This document shows, in pieces, positions 5,791-5,830 of a stretch of 5,830 nucleotides of DNA; the stretch's first letter is position 1, and each line of letters begins with the position of its first letter. The notes under the pieces were generated by a model, which ran no database searches, was not told the origin of the DNA, and worked only from the letters and a program-made list of their open reading frames with translations. This DNA is from Lysobacterales bacterium (GTDB lineage: Bacteria > Pseudomonadota > Gammaproteobacteria > Xanthomonadales > SZUA-36), in assembly GCA_013213875.1 (NCBI GenBank), contig JABSSV010000184.1:1-5830 (forward strand), in the 5' to 3' direction. The translations under genes were made by a program, and so were the position numbers.

Positions 5791-5830
5791 TCAGCGCGCC
5801 GTGTGCAGCATTTCTTCCAAATCATCCAGC
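5791..5830 (-). CDS. C-terminal end of an unidentified minus-strand gene
   Basis: On the minus strand the frame from the window edge reads LDDLEEMLHTAR and then TGA at 5791-5793. Only 12 residues are visible, too few to name the protein. The call rests on the position of the stop just before the hairpin at 5749-5776, whose T run faces this strand, and on the plausible codon use. Confidence 0.5.
   Translation of the reverse strand, partial: LDDLEEMLHTAR

Overview
The window reads as part of a neutral-lipid (wax ester / storage granule) locus of a marine-type gammaproteobacterium. The long fatty acyl-CoA reductase closely resembles what I recall of the Marinobacter two-domain enzyme. Together with a WS/DGAT acyltransferase and a PhaF-like phasin, it points to an Alcanivorax/Marinobacter/Hahella-like oil-storing bacterium. 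I cannot fix the genus from the sequence alone.

Layout from left to right: (1) the C-terminal two-thirds of a wax ester synthase/DGAT on the + strand, cut by the window edge (1-881). (2) A convergent cytoplasmic TPR-like protein of unknown function on the - strand (909-1760). (3) A 185-bp divergent intergenic region. (4) A phasin on the + strand with a heptad-repeat segment and a Lys/Ala/Pro-rich, histone H1-like tail (1946-2596). (5) A strong, nearly symmetric bidirectional terminator (2671-2710). (6) A PhaD-like TetR regulator on the - strand (2721-3362). (7) Just upstream of it, on the same strand, an acyl-CoA-binding protein gene (3370-3627) that is complete except for one in-frame TAG at codon 18. 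(8) A 118-bp divergent intergenic region. (9) A full two-domain fatty acyl-CoA reductase on the + strand (3746-5734). (10) A hairpin terminator and the last 12 codons of a convergent - strand gene at the right edge.

How the parts fit (inference from known families): the reductase converts fatty acyl-CoA to fatty alcohol, and the WS/DGAT esterifies the alcohol with another acyl-CoA. An acyl-CoA-binding protein would carry the shared substrate, the phasin would coat the resulting granule, and the TetR protein could sense acyl-CoA-type ligands and control some of these genes. No PHA synthase is in the window, so whether the phasin serves PHA granules, wax ester droplets or both is open.

The most notable observation is the broken acyl-CoA-binding protein gene. 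Its ligand-binding residues are intact and even fall at the same numbers as in the bovine protein, yet codon 18 is TAG. This hides the gene from ordinary ORF calling and makes the downstream regulator look about 48 codons too long.
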